From Paraescarpia echinospica (taxonomy: Eukaryota; Annelida; Polychaeta; Sabellida; Siboglinidae), in NCBI GenBank assembly GCA_020002185.1, contig CM034531.1, forward strand, positions 79,725,738-79,789,737: DNA of 64,000 nucleotides, read 5' to 3'. Shown here one piece after another: positions 37,666 to 48,565 of this stretch; position 1 is the first letter of the stretch, and each line of letters starts with the position of its first letter. The notes beneath the pieces were generated by a model, which saw only the letters and a list, made by a program, of their open reading frames with translations, made no database searches and had not been told where the DNA came from. Made by a program: the position numbers and the translations under genes.

Positions 37666-38190
37666 GATATTGGATGGTAATTGTTTACCAGTGCCTTTGT
37701 ATATCGGGATCACTTTTGAAATTTTCATGTCGTCTGGAAAAACACTTTTAGTTTACGATAAGTTAATTAATAACATGTGTTAAGGGAAGTAAGAAAGCAT
37801 GATATATTACTTTAACAATATGTGGAGTTATTAAGTCCCATCCAGGACTTGATATTTTTAGATCTTTGGTTATAGTTTCTACTTCATTCACTTAAACAGA
37901 TGAGATAAATTTTGTATGGAAGCTTCGATACTTAATATATTGACGAGTCAATAGCATTTTTTGTAATCGTTTCAGCCAACATTATCATAATAGTTATTGA
38001 AGTAATCGGCAATTACTTTTTTATTAGTTATTAGCTTATTATTAATAGTTATCTTCGGAGATAGGGGAGGTTTTTTATTTTTATTGATTATTTGCTTAAT
38101 AAGTTGCCATGATTTGAGAAGATTCTTTGATTTTGCTTTTATAACTGTTGATAATGATTTATTTCTGCTATTCATAAAATTGAGTTAAAG
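37666..38190 (-). pseudogene. Second LINE fragment fused upstream
   Basis: The minus strand encodes the linker before the polymerase domain of another non-LTR element: a lysine-rich K-S-W-Q-L-I-K-Q-I-I-N-K-N-K-K block, then V-I-A-D-Y-F-N-N-Y-Y (37980s). With stops, a VNNYHPISI-like segment follows near 37680. The match then ends abruptly where the neighbouring LINE tail begins. Confidence 0.55.
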
Positions 38191-38435
38191 GGACTAAAAA
38201 CAAGGCATTACCTAAAATCCGTTTTCCATGTGTACAAAAAGTTTAACATTTGTAGCATAAATTTTATTATAAACCCGCCTATGTAGCGATTCCCGCGGAA
38301 AATTTAAATTTAATTAGCTAGACGATCACGTGGTATCGTGACGTCACATACGACATATACTCGCACCAGGCCGACCCCTTGCATGCATTCAGAGCATGTT
38401 TACAAGGATAGCTCTTGGGTCGAAAAGAGAGTCAG

Positions 38436-38519
38436 AATGAGTTATTGTGCAATATTCCGATGTAATACAAACACTAGTCATCAGAGAGGAACAAGCAGTT
38501 ATCTTATGGTTCCACATGA
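38436..38519 (+). pseudogene. Possible THAP zinc-finger start
   Basis: ATG at 38436 opens a peptide M-S-Y-C-A-I-F-R-C-N-T-N-T followed by L-M-V-P-H-E. The C-x4-C near the N-terminus and the later V-P-H-E resemble the beginning of a THAP domain. The rest of the domain (W and C-x2-H part) is not found in frame because the palindrome starts at about 38513. Weak call. Confidence 0.3.
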
Positions 38520-38784
38520 ATTCAATTGTATTCAAAACAATGAATGTGAATGGGCCGACAAGTCGACGAGGTTTTGCGGAACTTCGGCTTGTTTTCAGAA
38601 TAATTATATCAATTGCAATCCACCGGAGATAATTACACAAACAAGCATACAAAGCAAACATATATTGTATCCAGCTACAAAAAGCACCATTGTTTACTAT
38701 CATAATATCACTAGAATATCGATATATGAAGGAGGAGTTGTACAACTTATCATAGCAACTTAAATCAGTCAGTGAACTTCCGTT

Positions 38785-38875
38785 GGTCTTGGTAGTTCTG
38801 TCGGTAGACGCGTTGGTTTCGTGTAATTTGTTTTACAATCGGGCGACGCCGATTCAAGCCTGACACTGAACCATT
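38785..38875 (+). mobile_element. tRNA-like SINE head in left arm
   Basis: GTTGGTCTTGGTAGTTCTGT, CGGTAGACG and then GCCGATTCAAGCCTGAC have the layout of a tRNA-derived head: an A-box-like TAGTTCTGTCGGTAG and a B-box-like GATTCAAGCC. No cloverleaf of a functional tRNA can be drawn with confidence. Confidence 0.55.
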
Positions 38876-39317
38876 GATTTTCTTGACACTTATTTTGTTT
38901 ATCTTTTCACTAAGTAATATAAACCAAATAATTTGTATACTATGATGCACTGTTTATAAATAGTTTTAAACTTTTGTAATAATTATTTATTCGTCACGAA
39001 AATGAAACTATAGTAATTATATATAACGATGTTTCAAAATGTTATTTATCCAGACAAATATCATGTAATGGATATATAATTTATTATACAAACATATATA
39101 TATTGTACAGTAATGTAGTGTAATTATGAGAAAAGAAATTGTGATTTGTCTGGATAAATCAAATTTAGAAACATCGTTATATATAATTACCATATTTTCA
39201 TTTTCGTGGCAAATAAATAGTTACTACAAAAGTTTAAAATATTTCTTAGTATAAAAATGATTTCATTTATATTACTTAGTGAAAGCATAAACAAAAAAGT
39301 GTCCAAAAATGAATAGT

Positions 39318-39405
39318 TCGGTGTCAGGCTTGAACCGGCGTTGTCCGATTGTAAAATCAGTTACTCGAAACCAACTCATGTACCGACTGAACTACAGAGA
39401 CCAAC
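39318..39405 (-). mobile_element. tRNA-like SINE head in right arm
   Basis: The mirror copy on the minus strand reads TGTAGTTCAGTCGGTA then GCCGGTTCAAGCCTGACAC, closer to consensus A and B boxes than the left-arm copy. This supports a tRNA-derived origin. Confidence 0.6.
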
Positions 39406-39689
39406 GGAAATTCACTGATTTAAATTGTTATGATAAGTTGTACAACTCCTCCTTCATATATCGATATTCTAGTGACATTTTGCGATTAAACAACTTTACT
39501 TTCTGTAGCTGGATACACTATATGTTTGCTTTGTATGTTTATTGGTGTAGATTATCTCCGGTGGGTTGCAATCGATATAATTATTCTGAAAACGAGCCGA
39601 AGTTCCGCGAAATCTCGCCGGCTTGTCGGCCCATTCGCGTACATTGTTTTCGATAAAATTGGATTCATGTTGCGCCTACTTACCTGTTT

Positions 39690-40706
39690 ATATATGCGAC
39701 AACTTCAGGACTTTCCTATTTCTCACTTTTGAAGTTGTGAAGTTGTTGTTATTCATCTTCAACAAAGCATGGAGGGAAATGTTGATGAATAAGTTCAACA
39801 CATAATCTTTCAGTGTGCACATTCCGGCAGGACATGCAGACAATTGAGTCTTCGGGTATTTCTTTGACGAGATGACGGCGCAGTCTACTCTGGACTTTAT
39901 CCATATGTAGAGCGTGGCTTGTCTTCTTGAAAGCACGCTCCATGCTTTCAACTCGTGACGCTGGTTCCTTACTTGGTGTTACAAGTCCGTCTTTTCCACT
40001 CTCTACCTGTTTTTAAGTAGCAGCACTTCTGTAGATGAACATGTCGGTGAACCAATCAGGGTTTGCTGACATTGTTGACATATTGAAAGACTTGAGGTTG
40101 AGAAGAAAAGTGTCCCCGTCTTCCCTGCAGTTGCTCTCTTTGCTCTGCAGTAGAATATAATCAACCATTATCTGACGAAGGTAGAGTCAGAACTACTCAG
40201 CTGAAGGGTTGTCACTATGGCCACCCTTACCCCTGATCACAGCAAAGAGGTTCTCTAAGCAATCTTGATTTTGCCGGCTAGATAGGAGAAACTTGGCCTG
40301 AAAATGCATTTGCAAATCGTCCCACAGAGACAGAAGACTACAAATGTGCCTGTGTGTCAGTTTAGGAGCCATACGCACAGCATTTCTGGAATCGATCAGG
40401 AAAACTGACGAATGTAGCTCCACTCAATGTTTTCCCATCTCTTTTGAAGCCTGTTTTCTTGAGGCTGTTCATCATGTTTTTTTAGCAGATGAGGTGGGCC
40501 GTACATGACATATATCTTTTTCTCTGGTGGATGCAATGTTGGGTGGCTTATTTGGCACATCAAAGAGGGTGAGGACAGCACACCAGATTAACGACTTAAT
40601 TTGCTGGATATTCATGAATTGTGAATCTTCAAAATGATCTTGGCTGGTGAAGCAATTCTTGTACAGATATTCCGATGGCTTGCCAAGAAAATCCGCTCGT
40701 CTGCTG
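39690..40706 (-). pseudogene. P-element-like (THAP) transposase relic
   Basis: On the minus strand, about 40706-40550 encodes the second half of a THAP domain (C-F-T-S-Q-D-H-F-E-D-S-Q-F-M then L-I-W-C-A-V). Further down, about 40290-40195 gives N-Q-D-C-L-E-N-L-F-A-V-I-R-G-K-G-G, then S-D-N-P, the hallmark C-terminal block of P-element/THAP9-type transposases. A last block near 39880-39840 (S-R-L-R-R-H-L-V-K-E-I-P-E-D-S-I-V) also fits. Frames are broken and the catalytic middle is largely missing, so the copy is dead. The THAP part is cut by a small TIR element at 40707. Confidence 0.75.
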
Positions 40707-41137
40707 GGGTAAGACCACATTAAGGATTCGTCCGAAAGAGCGCCCTTGACAATACCGTTTTGGTGTGATGTGTGAATTTGTTTCGAGCACTTTGACATGG
40801 CACATGTTAGTCCAGTGAATACTGAATGTACTACTGCATTGAATTGTTCACGAGGTAGCAATAAATATACGCTAGTCGCTCGCGTATTCGCACAGTGGCT
40901 ATTTTGCAGCACGCACCAATATTTCAAAATCCGTCACGATTGGGGCGAAATTGAGGGGTTTGGGTGGATTTTTCTGAAAAATGAGGTATGAGAATTTCAC
41001 GAGTTTTCCACAGCACTTGTGTCAATGGAGGTTAAATATGCTGTGAAATGTTGAAGAAAATCGTAAGACAAATTTTGCAGGAAATGTAGGAAACGTTATA
41101 ATGGCCGCTTATGTAAAATTTTAATGTGGTCTTACCC
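40707..41137. mobile_element. 431-bp TIR element in the THAP exon
   Basis: GGGTAAGACCACATTAA at 40707 is mirrored exactly by TTAATGTGGTCTTACCC ending at 41137. The inner sequence has no recognisable transposase. It begins exactly where the P-element THAP similarity stops, which fits an insertion. No clear target duplication is seen. Confidence 0.65.
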
Positions 41138-41804
41138 ATGCTAAGTGGTGCTATCGTCTCACGGTGCCATCGTGTAGTTCTCCTAGATCGCCGTCGGACT
41201 GTTGCATGCCGGCTTCACTAAAAACAGCGAAGTGGTGCCTCTATTCGTTTTGGTCTAAGTTATCAAAGGCTCCTTTTCTCTTCAGAGCATGATCCTCCTG
41301 TCCTCCTGTCCTCCTAGTCATCATCGCGTGCCGGGGCGCTGCTGATTACATCAGTCTCAGTACATACCAGTCACCACCCCTGGTTTTTGAGGATGTTCTT
41401 AGTCCCAAACGTTAAGTCCGGTGCCATTTTCAATCTCTCCAGGATGATTCTGCTTATGACATTGCGCCTTTTAAAGAGTTGTGTTTTCAATGTTTTCTCT
41501 TGTTGGCCACCAAATGGTGCATTTGGCAGAGAAAACATTATATTCTTAGTGTCACCAAATTGCAACTTTTCACGTGTTTTTTTAAATAAAAAACTAACAA
41601 AAATCAAACAAATTTCAACTTTTCAAAAGTTGAAATTTGAAGTGTTTAAACTTTCAAAAGTGGTTTATATTTCTCTCACCCTCAGTACCTCAGTTTTAGC
41701 CATCAATTGATTACAATCATAACTTAAATATATCAATCATAACGGCTGCAATGTAAATATATATATATATATGTATATATATATGCTTGTTTTAAAGAAT
41801 TGGT
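41138..41804. other. No gene seen
   Basis: Contains a short GTCCTCCT repeat (41298-41325) and an AT run (41755-41785). No exon recognised. Confidence 0.5.
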
Positions 41805-42052
41805 CATCCATAGCTTGTCGGTGCTTTTATTAAATATGTTTTGCTTAATGATAGGACATGTTATATTATATATTTGGTCAACTTTCCAGTAAATGTATTG
41901 TAGTTTTTTTTATATATTATAATTCTTTATAATATATATATATATATTATAAAGAACTATAATACATTTACTGGAAAGTTAATCAAATATACAATACATG
42001 TCCTATCATTAAGCAAAAAATATTTAATAAAAGCACCAATAAGCCATGGATT
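41805..42052. repeat. Near-perfect palindrome, about 110-130-bp arms
   Basis: The left arm (CATCCATAGCTTGTCGGTGC onward) is mirrored by the right arm, which ends GCACCAATAAGCCATGGATT. The arms meet at an AT-rich centre near 41935 (TATAATTCTTTATAATATAT). Words such as CTTAATGATAGGACATG, CTTTCCAGTAAATGTATT and their complements are conserved. Confidence 0.88.
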
Positions 42053-42431
42053 ACAACTCTGAATGTTTACAACGTATTTACAATGTACAATTGATTATAT
42101 TTATTATTTTATACTGAATACATTTCAAATTCAATTCAACTAACAAAAATACCTCACCGAATTAAAAAAAAACTGAATCCGCCCCTCGATATCATGATAT
42201 GAAGTTTGGTGACTCTACTGACAGTTTTCATATTTTTCGAGGAGCGGGCCTAAGCTTAAGGCTAACGCCTAAGCCTTAACGCCTGATTAGGCTGAACTGC
42301 GAAAGTATTTTGATAGTCAACGACAACAAATAACAGACTCGGTGCAGTTCTGACCGCTAAGAATGTTATTAATCGCAGTTTCATCTGCATTGTTGTACAT
42401 TAATGTTAAACAATGTTAGGATGTTTACGCA

Positions 42432-42608
42432 GTGGTCAGTAGCAATGTGCCAGTCTGTACCTGTATACTACAGTTTCACACAGCCACACCCGTTGTCAGT
42501 GTCACTGTCGTTTCATTCACACTAGACTCACTCACTATGTCACGTGAATATGACTCGGTCAGTCTCGACTCTGTCTCTGACTGTCTCAGCGGCATCGAAA
42601 AAAGGAAA
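42432..42608 (+). CDS. Weak candidate first exon
   Basis: An ATG at 42537 opens a peptide M-S-R-E-Y-D-S-V-S-L-D-S-V-S-D-C-L-S-G-I ending E-K-R-K before a plausible donor (GAAAG|GTAGGA at 42609). The same frame is open upstream to 42432, so the true start is unclear. No later exon was found, and mobile elements begin about 600 bp downstream. Could be chance. Confidence 0.2.
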
Positions 42609-42639
42609 GGTAGGAACGTCATTTAAAATTAAGAGCGTA

Positions 42640-43240
42640 AATAATTTATGCCAACATAATGCAAGATCACCTCATCGTGGATATTAATGCTGGATCTATA
42701 GTTAAGTTGTACGTTGGTTGATCTTTGACTTTGTAAGTTCTACAGTCAATAGTTGCGTTGGCCGTTGTAAGTTTTGTTGCAGTGATTACAGTACGCTCAC
42801 AAAAACACATCGTCTGGCGAATGGTGTTACATATTTGTTTTATTACCTACCAGATGGCGGGTCGATAATTTATAACCAATGAAATACCATTAACTAGTTA
42901 CTGCAAGCTGATCTTGGCCTCGGCTACCATGGTCCTGACAATGTGATTAGCCAATAGTAACCATCGTTACATAATGTTGTCCCATTGCAAAGAATCGGGT
43001 AAATGCAAAACCGCGCCACAATGAATGTTATCCATACCGGTGCAGTTAATTTGAAACGCAGGAAACTGTTTGCAAGTTTGTAACATAACACAGGATTAAT
43101 GTTTGTTATAATTTGAAATGTATATGGTTTTCAAATCCCTAAGTAGCACATGTGGTTTTTGACGCAGGCGTCTGCGTAAGTTTGACGAGATTTGGATTAC
43201 ATTTATGCAGGTTTATTTTCATAAGACAAAAGTCACGACA
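42640..43240. other. No gene seen
   Basis: AT-rich sequence between the candidate exon and the foldback element. Nothing recognised. Confidence 0.5.
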
Positions 43241-43602
43241 GGGTCATTCCATGTCAAATCAATCACTCAAAATATCACCCGACTCCAATTTTAATGAAAT
43301 TTAGCACAGGTGTTGGCTCCCATGAGAACATCAAAATTGCAAATTAGGTCAAATATTAATGAACATGTAAGTCGCCGAACTTTGACCCGATTCGCATACT
43401 GGCCGTTACAGTGACATCCATAACTCTGCTTCTAATAAAGGTAGAAAAGAAAGTAAGATATCATTGGAAAGCCAGTAAATATGTGCATATTTACATTGTA
43501 AAATTACATTTTTCATGTAAATATAAAAGTATAATTTATCATAATATGACCTTTGACTTCCGATACTCAAAAAATGTATCCTTCAATTTTTTTAATTCTA
43601 CA

Positions 43603-43690
43603 GCATCATCTGTGTTACATTGTTCTTGAATTGTGCTGTATATTATCTGGATGAGGAAATAAATTTACTTTACTTTACTTTACATCCAGT
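43603..43690. mobile_element. Short insertion ending in (TTTAC)n
   Basis: These 88 bp have no counterpart in the right arm of the foldback element and end AATAAATTTACTTTACTTTA followed by CATCCAGT next to the hAT end. This looks like the 3' tail of a retroposed element; its source is unknown. Confidence 0.4.
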
Positions 43691-44098
43691 CAGGGGTAGA
43701 ACTACCCACTAGTCCGCTAGTCCGTACACTAGTAAAGATTACGGCGGACTAGTAAACCCGGCCTACCAACTAGTCCGGCTGTCTAGTAAAAATCAGCGTG
43801 TTGCGTGGCGCCACCAACCGTACAATTGACAAAGTAAATCTTCACCTAATGTGAATCGACAGTGAAACGGTACTTTTGATTGGTTGTTGTGTGACATAGA
43901 AATCTGAAACGACCGTTTTGTTTGACTTAGCGTATCATGTAGAGGGGTACCGGCTAATGAGCGCAATTGGCGTCCATTTTCGCGTCTATTTTCTAATCTA
44001 TTTTCAAATGCGCGGATTTCGAATACGGTTCACATCTTCAGTTCTACATCAATTATTTTGTTAATTAATTACTAATTATTTTGTTACGTTTACGCACG

Positions 44099-46683
44099 AT
44101 GCATCGTTATTTAACTGGGGTTGCAAAACCAGAAGTTAAACGCAAGGTGGAAAATCGAGAACGGGACACGCTGTACGACCAGCAGAAACGACAGCGTGGC
44201 TATTTGAAGGTTTGGGAACGAGACCACACTTGGCTGTCCTACGATGACGACAACGATTTGATGTTTTGCAAAGTGTGCAGGACACACAACGTAACTGGTG
44301 TCCGTGGCAAGAATGCGTTCTTGACTGGCACGGACAACTTTCGTCCAGACTCGCTACGCGCACACAGTACAAGCGAGGCGCACACACGAGCTGTCTTCCG
44401 GCAAACTGCGTTCGAAGCCCGTCCCGGCACTGCACCTGCCCACCGAGCCATCCAAGCGCTGAACACGGCCACCATGGACCGTCTGACGCATTTGTTTAGG
44501 TAATTATGTTACCCATGTGATATAATGTTATAAAATGTAAAAAAATATTGTGTTTGATTGTACTTTGTTAGGGTTAGCACTATATGGTTTAAATTATTAT
44601 CCCTCATTTCTCTGTTATCTCTCATTTCAAACGTGCCGTGCAGTAAACAATGCCATGGGAAATTATTAATTTGCATTTGATGTAGATCTGTGTTATAACT
44701 TGCCTAGATCTTCGGGTTCAAAAGTAATACTATTTAGTGTTGTATTTCCCGCCTTTATGCATCATATTTTTGGTTTTGAGAACGTGGCTTGTCTTGTGAT
44801 TTTTGTGCTTTTATTAAAATTTAAACCTGCCCATCTTCAAATCTTCGTCAAGTTTTGTTTTGAAAGCGAGGATGTTTTTAGTATTCACTGTTTGCTGAGG
44901 AAGGTTGTTATGTTGTGACTATACTCAGTATTTACTTAATACTATTATATTTAATATTTCCTGCATTGGATGTTTCAGGACTTGTCACGCGATAGCAAAG
45001 CACCGGCGTCCGTTCACAGATTATGTGTGGCAGTGTACCCTGGACGCACAGAAGGGCCTTGATGTGGGGAACACTTATCGGAATGACAAGGCATGCAAGC
45101 AGTTCGTGCGTGCCATCGCTGAGGTTGAGCGCCGTCACCTCGCACAGCACCTGGAGAGTGCTCACTTTCTCGCCCTCATCAGTGACGGTACGACAGATGC
45201 GTCCATCACGGAAGCGGAGATAGTGTACGTGAGGTATGCAGTGAATGGTGTCGTCTCTACTGCCTTCGCTGGTATTGAGAACGTCGGCAAGGCAGATGCT
45301 CCGTCAATCAAGCGGGCAATTGACGGTGTCGTGGAGCGCTACCTCCACATCCCGAAAGAGACACTCATGAAGAAGCTTGTCGGATTCGGCAGTGATGGCG
45401 CCGCTGTTATGACCGGATCAGCCAACGGTGTCGCCACGCTCTTCCGAAATGAGCAGCCGTGTCTGCAAGCAATCCACTGCTATGCGCATCGCCTGGAACT
45501 TGCATATAAGGACGCATTGTGTCGGTTGCCCATGTACACAAAGTTGAGCGGTCTCCTCCTGAGCCTCTACTTGTTCTACCATCACTCGCCACTGAACCGT
45601 AGCAACTTGAAGGCAGCATTCGACACATTGTCTCTGCCATGTGCCCTTCCACCACGTGTCGGTGGCACTCGCTGGTTGCCACATCTGCTGAAGGCACTGC
45701 AGGCCCTTGTGAAGGGATATCCAGCATATGTCCTGCATCTGACGCAGATGCAAGTGCCCGGGGGCTCCGGAGATGCCAAGGCAAAGGCCATTGGCTTCTT
45801 GGCGACACTGCACCGACGAGACATCATCGAGATGGCACACTTCCTTCTCGATGTGCTGTTTGTTCTGAGCAAGCTGTCGCTGGTGGCTCAGACAGTGACT
45901 GCGACAGTTGCTGATGTACATGCCACGCTGACATCCGTTGTGGCCACCCTTGTGATGTACAAGACGACCACAACTGCCAAGGAGCGTGCCCTGGCGCGCA
46001 TGGAAGACTTCCATGGTGAGACACTCACAGGTGCTGTCTTCGCCAAGCAGACCCGACTGCAAATCTTGGGCAACCTGGTCAGCTGTCTGGAGGGTCGCTT
46101 CGTTGACAGCAATTCGGACGTTGTGCGTGCATCATCAATCGTTAGCTTCAAGCTGTGGCCTGAAGCTGCAGGTGATTATGGAAATGACGCTGTGGCCACA
46201 CTCAACAACCATTTTGGCCCTGTGCTTCGCGACGCTGGCATCGATACTGCCAGTGTGGAGACGGAGTGGACACTTCTGAAGATGATCCTGTATGAACAGT
46301 CCCCAGACGTGCGACAGCTGACATGGTCTAGTGTCAATGCAGCCCACCAGGCAGAGTATGGAAACATACTTGGGCTTGTTGATGCCATTCTGACTTTGCC
46401 AGCCAGCTCGGCTGATGCGGAGAGAGGCTTCAGTCAGCTGAAGCTGACGAAGAGCAGCATCCGGTCAGTCCTGAAGGCAGATCGACTGACTGATCTGTTG
46501 ACCATTCAGCTGAGTTCACCAGACATCGCTGCATTTGAACCGAAGGAGGCAATCGAGCTGTGGAGTGCTGGTGGAGCCCGGAGGCCAGACACTCAGCCGC
46601 TTAGGCCAAGGCCCGACTGTAGTAGTTACACTGACAGCAGTGACACCGACTGTGATGACAGTAGTGCCTCCGACTCTGAGTGA
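44099..46683 (+). CDS. hAT transposase, 701 residues, two exons
   Basis: Cut-and-paste DNA transposase. Exon 1 is 44099-44499 and exon 2 is 44979-46683. The donor TTTAG|GTAATT and acceptor TTTCAG|GACTTG join in phase (AG|G, arginine). I chose ATG 44099; the frame upstream has no earlier ATG in good context. Residues 45-98 form a BED/TTF-type zinc finger (C57, C60, H89, H95). The RNase H-like core shows L-I-S-D-G-T-T-D (D203) and G-F-G-S-D-G-A-A-V-M (D273). The C-terminus carries the hAT dimerisation block P-A-S-S-A-D-A-E-R-G-F-S (E615), then L-K-L-T-K-S-S-I-R-S. These fit the D, D and E of the family. It ends in an S/D-rich tail. Length is normal and no stop or frameshift is seen, so activity is possible. 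It resembles ZNF862/ZBED-like hAT proteins. Codon use is GC-rich against an AT-rich background, a sign of recent arrival. Confidence 0.93.
44500..44978 (+). other. Intron of the hAT transposase gene
   Basis: 479 bp, GT to AG, strongly AT-rich compared with both exons, with stops in all frames. Removing it restores one continuous frame. Confidence 0.85.
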
Positions 46684-46748
46684 CACTGACTGACTGACAG
46701 GCAGTGTTAACGCCAGGCCTGGATGACACTGTGGTTTTTTGTGTTTTA

Positions 46749-46754
46749 AATAAA
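46749..46754 (+). terminator. Poly(A) signal of the hAT gene
   Basis: AATAAA, 66 bp past the stop codon and inside the element's right end. Confidence 0.7.
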
Positions 46755-47746
46755 ATTGTGACCTAAATTTGTGCTATGTTTTTTATTTGCAGGACTAGTA
46801 AACCTTTTGGCGGACTAGTAAACTTTTGTCTTTACTAGTCCTGCTCTCTAGTAAAATAAATGCTGAAGTTCTACCCCTGCATGATCCTATATTATTGTTC
46901 AAGTGTCCCTGAAAATATTAGGATGGGCAAATAATAACGTTCAGAGATACAGTAAATTTAGTACACCCGGCAACCTATGTTTGGTCTCCAGATCAGTCAA
47001 TACCACACTGAATTTCCGAATAAATTTTTCGGATCACATAAAAAGCATGCTAAAAGGTCTCTTATAATTAAATGAGTGTACATACATGCTGTAATGTCTC
47101 ATTTAATATATTCACATGTTTTACTTTTTCTTTGGATAGCCTGTAGGTGCAACCAGTGTCAGTCATTGGGTCTACGTTGGTGAGGAGAATACTAACTCGA
47201 AGAGTGTCACTTTGTTACGGGTAAAACTATGATGGTGTTGGACCATATGGGTGAAGGAAGGTCAGCCAGAATATTTGTTACATGCGCTAGCCTCCAGTGT
47301 CCATTGTAGATGGCTGTTACATACCGTTTGGCATCTGCCAGATGAGGACAACACACTAGGCTGTCACAACCTCTTCCCTTTTCAGGGATGATGTAGAATA
47401 TAGTGCTACTTCCAAATAATTCAATGATAATTACTTGATGATGTGTAGATTATGTGTTCCTGCTGATGTTTTAGCTGTTTCCATATAGCTTGTAAGAAGA
47501 TAGCTGCTTCATAGTACTCTTCCGGGAATCCTCTTCTGTGGTTGAAAAGCAGAACTCAGTAGCTGGTATATGGGCTGATTCAAACAACTGCATAAAATAT
47601 TATGTTTTTTTGTAGACTGGCTTTTGGTCTGGTCTCTTGACCATTCCATCCACACCATCACGTCGTTTTTGAGAAAAGTGCTACACTGGCGTCTGCTCGT
47701 GGTGGCAGAGGTTCAGAAAGTTTTTGCAGTTTTTATACTAACTAAC

Positions 47747-47826
47747 CACAGGCAACACTGTCCACAAGCAACACTGTGCACAGGCAACACTGTGCACAGG
47801 TAACACAGTGCACAGGCAACACTGTG
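47747..47826. repeat. 16-bp repeat, 5 copies, in the foldback loop
   Basis: CACAGGCAACACTGTG units in tandem at the tip of the foldback element, just inside the left arm. One copy has an A for C change (GGTAACACAGTG). Confidence 0.88.
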
Positions 47827-48370
47827 CCCACCAATTATATTGCTTCAATCTGGAAGTAGGAAATGATTGTGTGTCACAGTTCTGTTGTAATTTCTGACTC
47901 CAACATACGCGACACCATTGTTGTACACCTCTTCCAAAACACAGCATAATTTTTTTAACTACAAAATGTACAGCCGGGCAAAGAAACATCAACTTTCCTG
48001 ATGGTTGTGCTAGTTAGCATACGGACTGCAAACGCTTTCTGAACCTCTACCGCCACTAGCAGGATTTGTGGAAATATGCGAAGTGGTACTTTTATGCATA
48101 TGTGATGATGTGGGTGGAATGGAATGGTCAACAGACTTGATGCAAAAGCCAGTCTACAAAGACCGTAATTATATGACCATTACACCACCACACCAATGTA
48201 GTCCTGTGAGTTCACGTCAGTCTATTTATTCCTGCTATCAAATTCTGCACTTTGGAAGGTATTTTCAACCACAGAAGAGTTATGAATAAGCAACTCTTCT
48301 TGCAAGCTGTTTGTAAACAGCTAAAGTAATAGCAAGAACACAGAAGGTACTATTCTTTAAGGCATGATCA

Positions 48371-48565
48371 TTGAATCACTTGGAAGTAGCACCATATTAT
48401 ATATCTTCAATGAAGAGAAGAGGTGAACTTGTCACAGCACAGTGTGTTGGCCTCATTCTGGCATACACCAAAGGATATCTGAAAGCCATCTATGATGGAT
48501 ACTGGAGGCTTGCGTATGTAACAAATGTTATTCCAACTAATCTTCCATCACCCGAAACCTCATAG
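48371..48565 (+). pseudogene. Transposase C-terminal domain relic in right arm
   Basis: The right arm encodes M-K-R-R-G-E-L-V-T-A-Q then Y-L-K-A-I-Y-D-G-Y-W-R-L-A-Y-V. This resembles the Y-D-G-x-W-x-x-G-x-V block that follows the HGKGAPDG core in the unnamed transposase family seen at 33.8-35.6 kb. The left arm holds the same block in reverse (about 47390-47240, minus strand) with different damage. Only this domain is recognisable. Confidence 0.5.

Larger units (their letters stand above)
38513..39672. repeat. Long inverted repeat with about 545-bp arms
   Basis: The left arm (38513-39060) and right arm (39142-39672) are reverse complements by eye over nearly their whole length with scattered mismatches, separated by about 80 bp. 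Matching words include ATGGGCCGACAAG, AAGTTGTACAACTCC, CATATATCGATAT and GATTTGTCTGGATAAAT. The arms have diverged, so the palindrome is not an assembly join artefact of identical sequence. Confidence 0.85.
43691..46879 (+). mobile_element. hAT transposon, apparently intact
   Basis: The ends are CAGGGGTAGAACT (43691) and AGTTCTACCCCTG (ending 46879), a 13-bp perfect inverted repeat with the CAGGG start typical of hAT elements. Subterminal regions are rich in ACTAGTCCG, GGACTAGTAAA and CTAGTAAA in both orientations (43705-43795 and 46793-46858). The 3189-bp element holds one two-exon transposase gene without stops. An exact 8-bp target duplication is not seen (CATCCAGT left, CATGATCC right), so one flank has changed or the site was rearranged. 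Confidence 0.92.

Noticed and set aside
45407..46388. Minus-strand open frames of 70-214 codons in the hAT region
   Set aside because: Shadows of the GC-rich transposase exon on the other strand.
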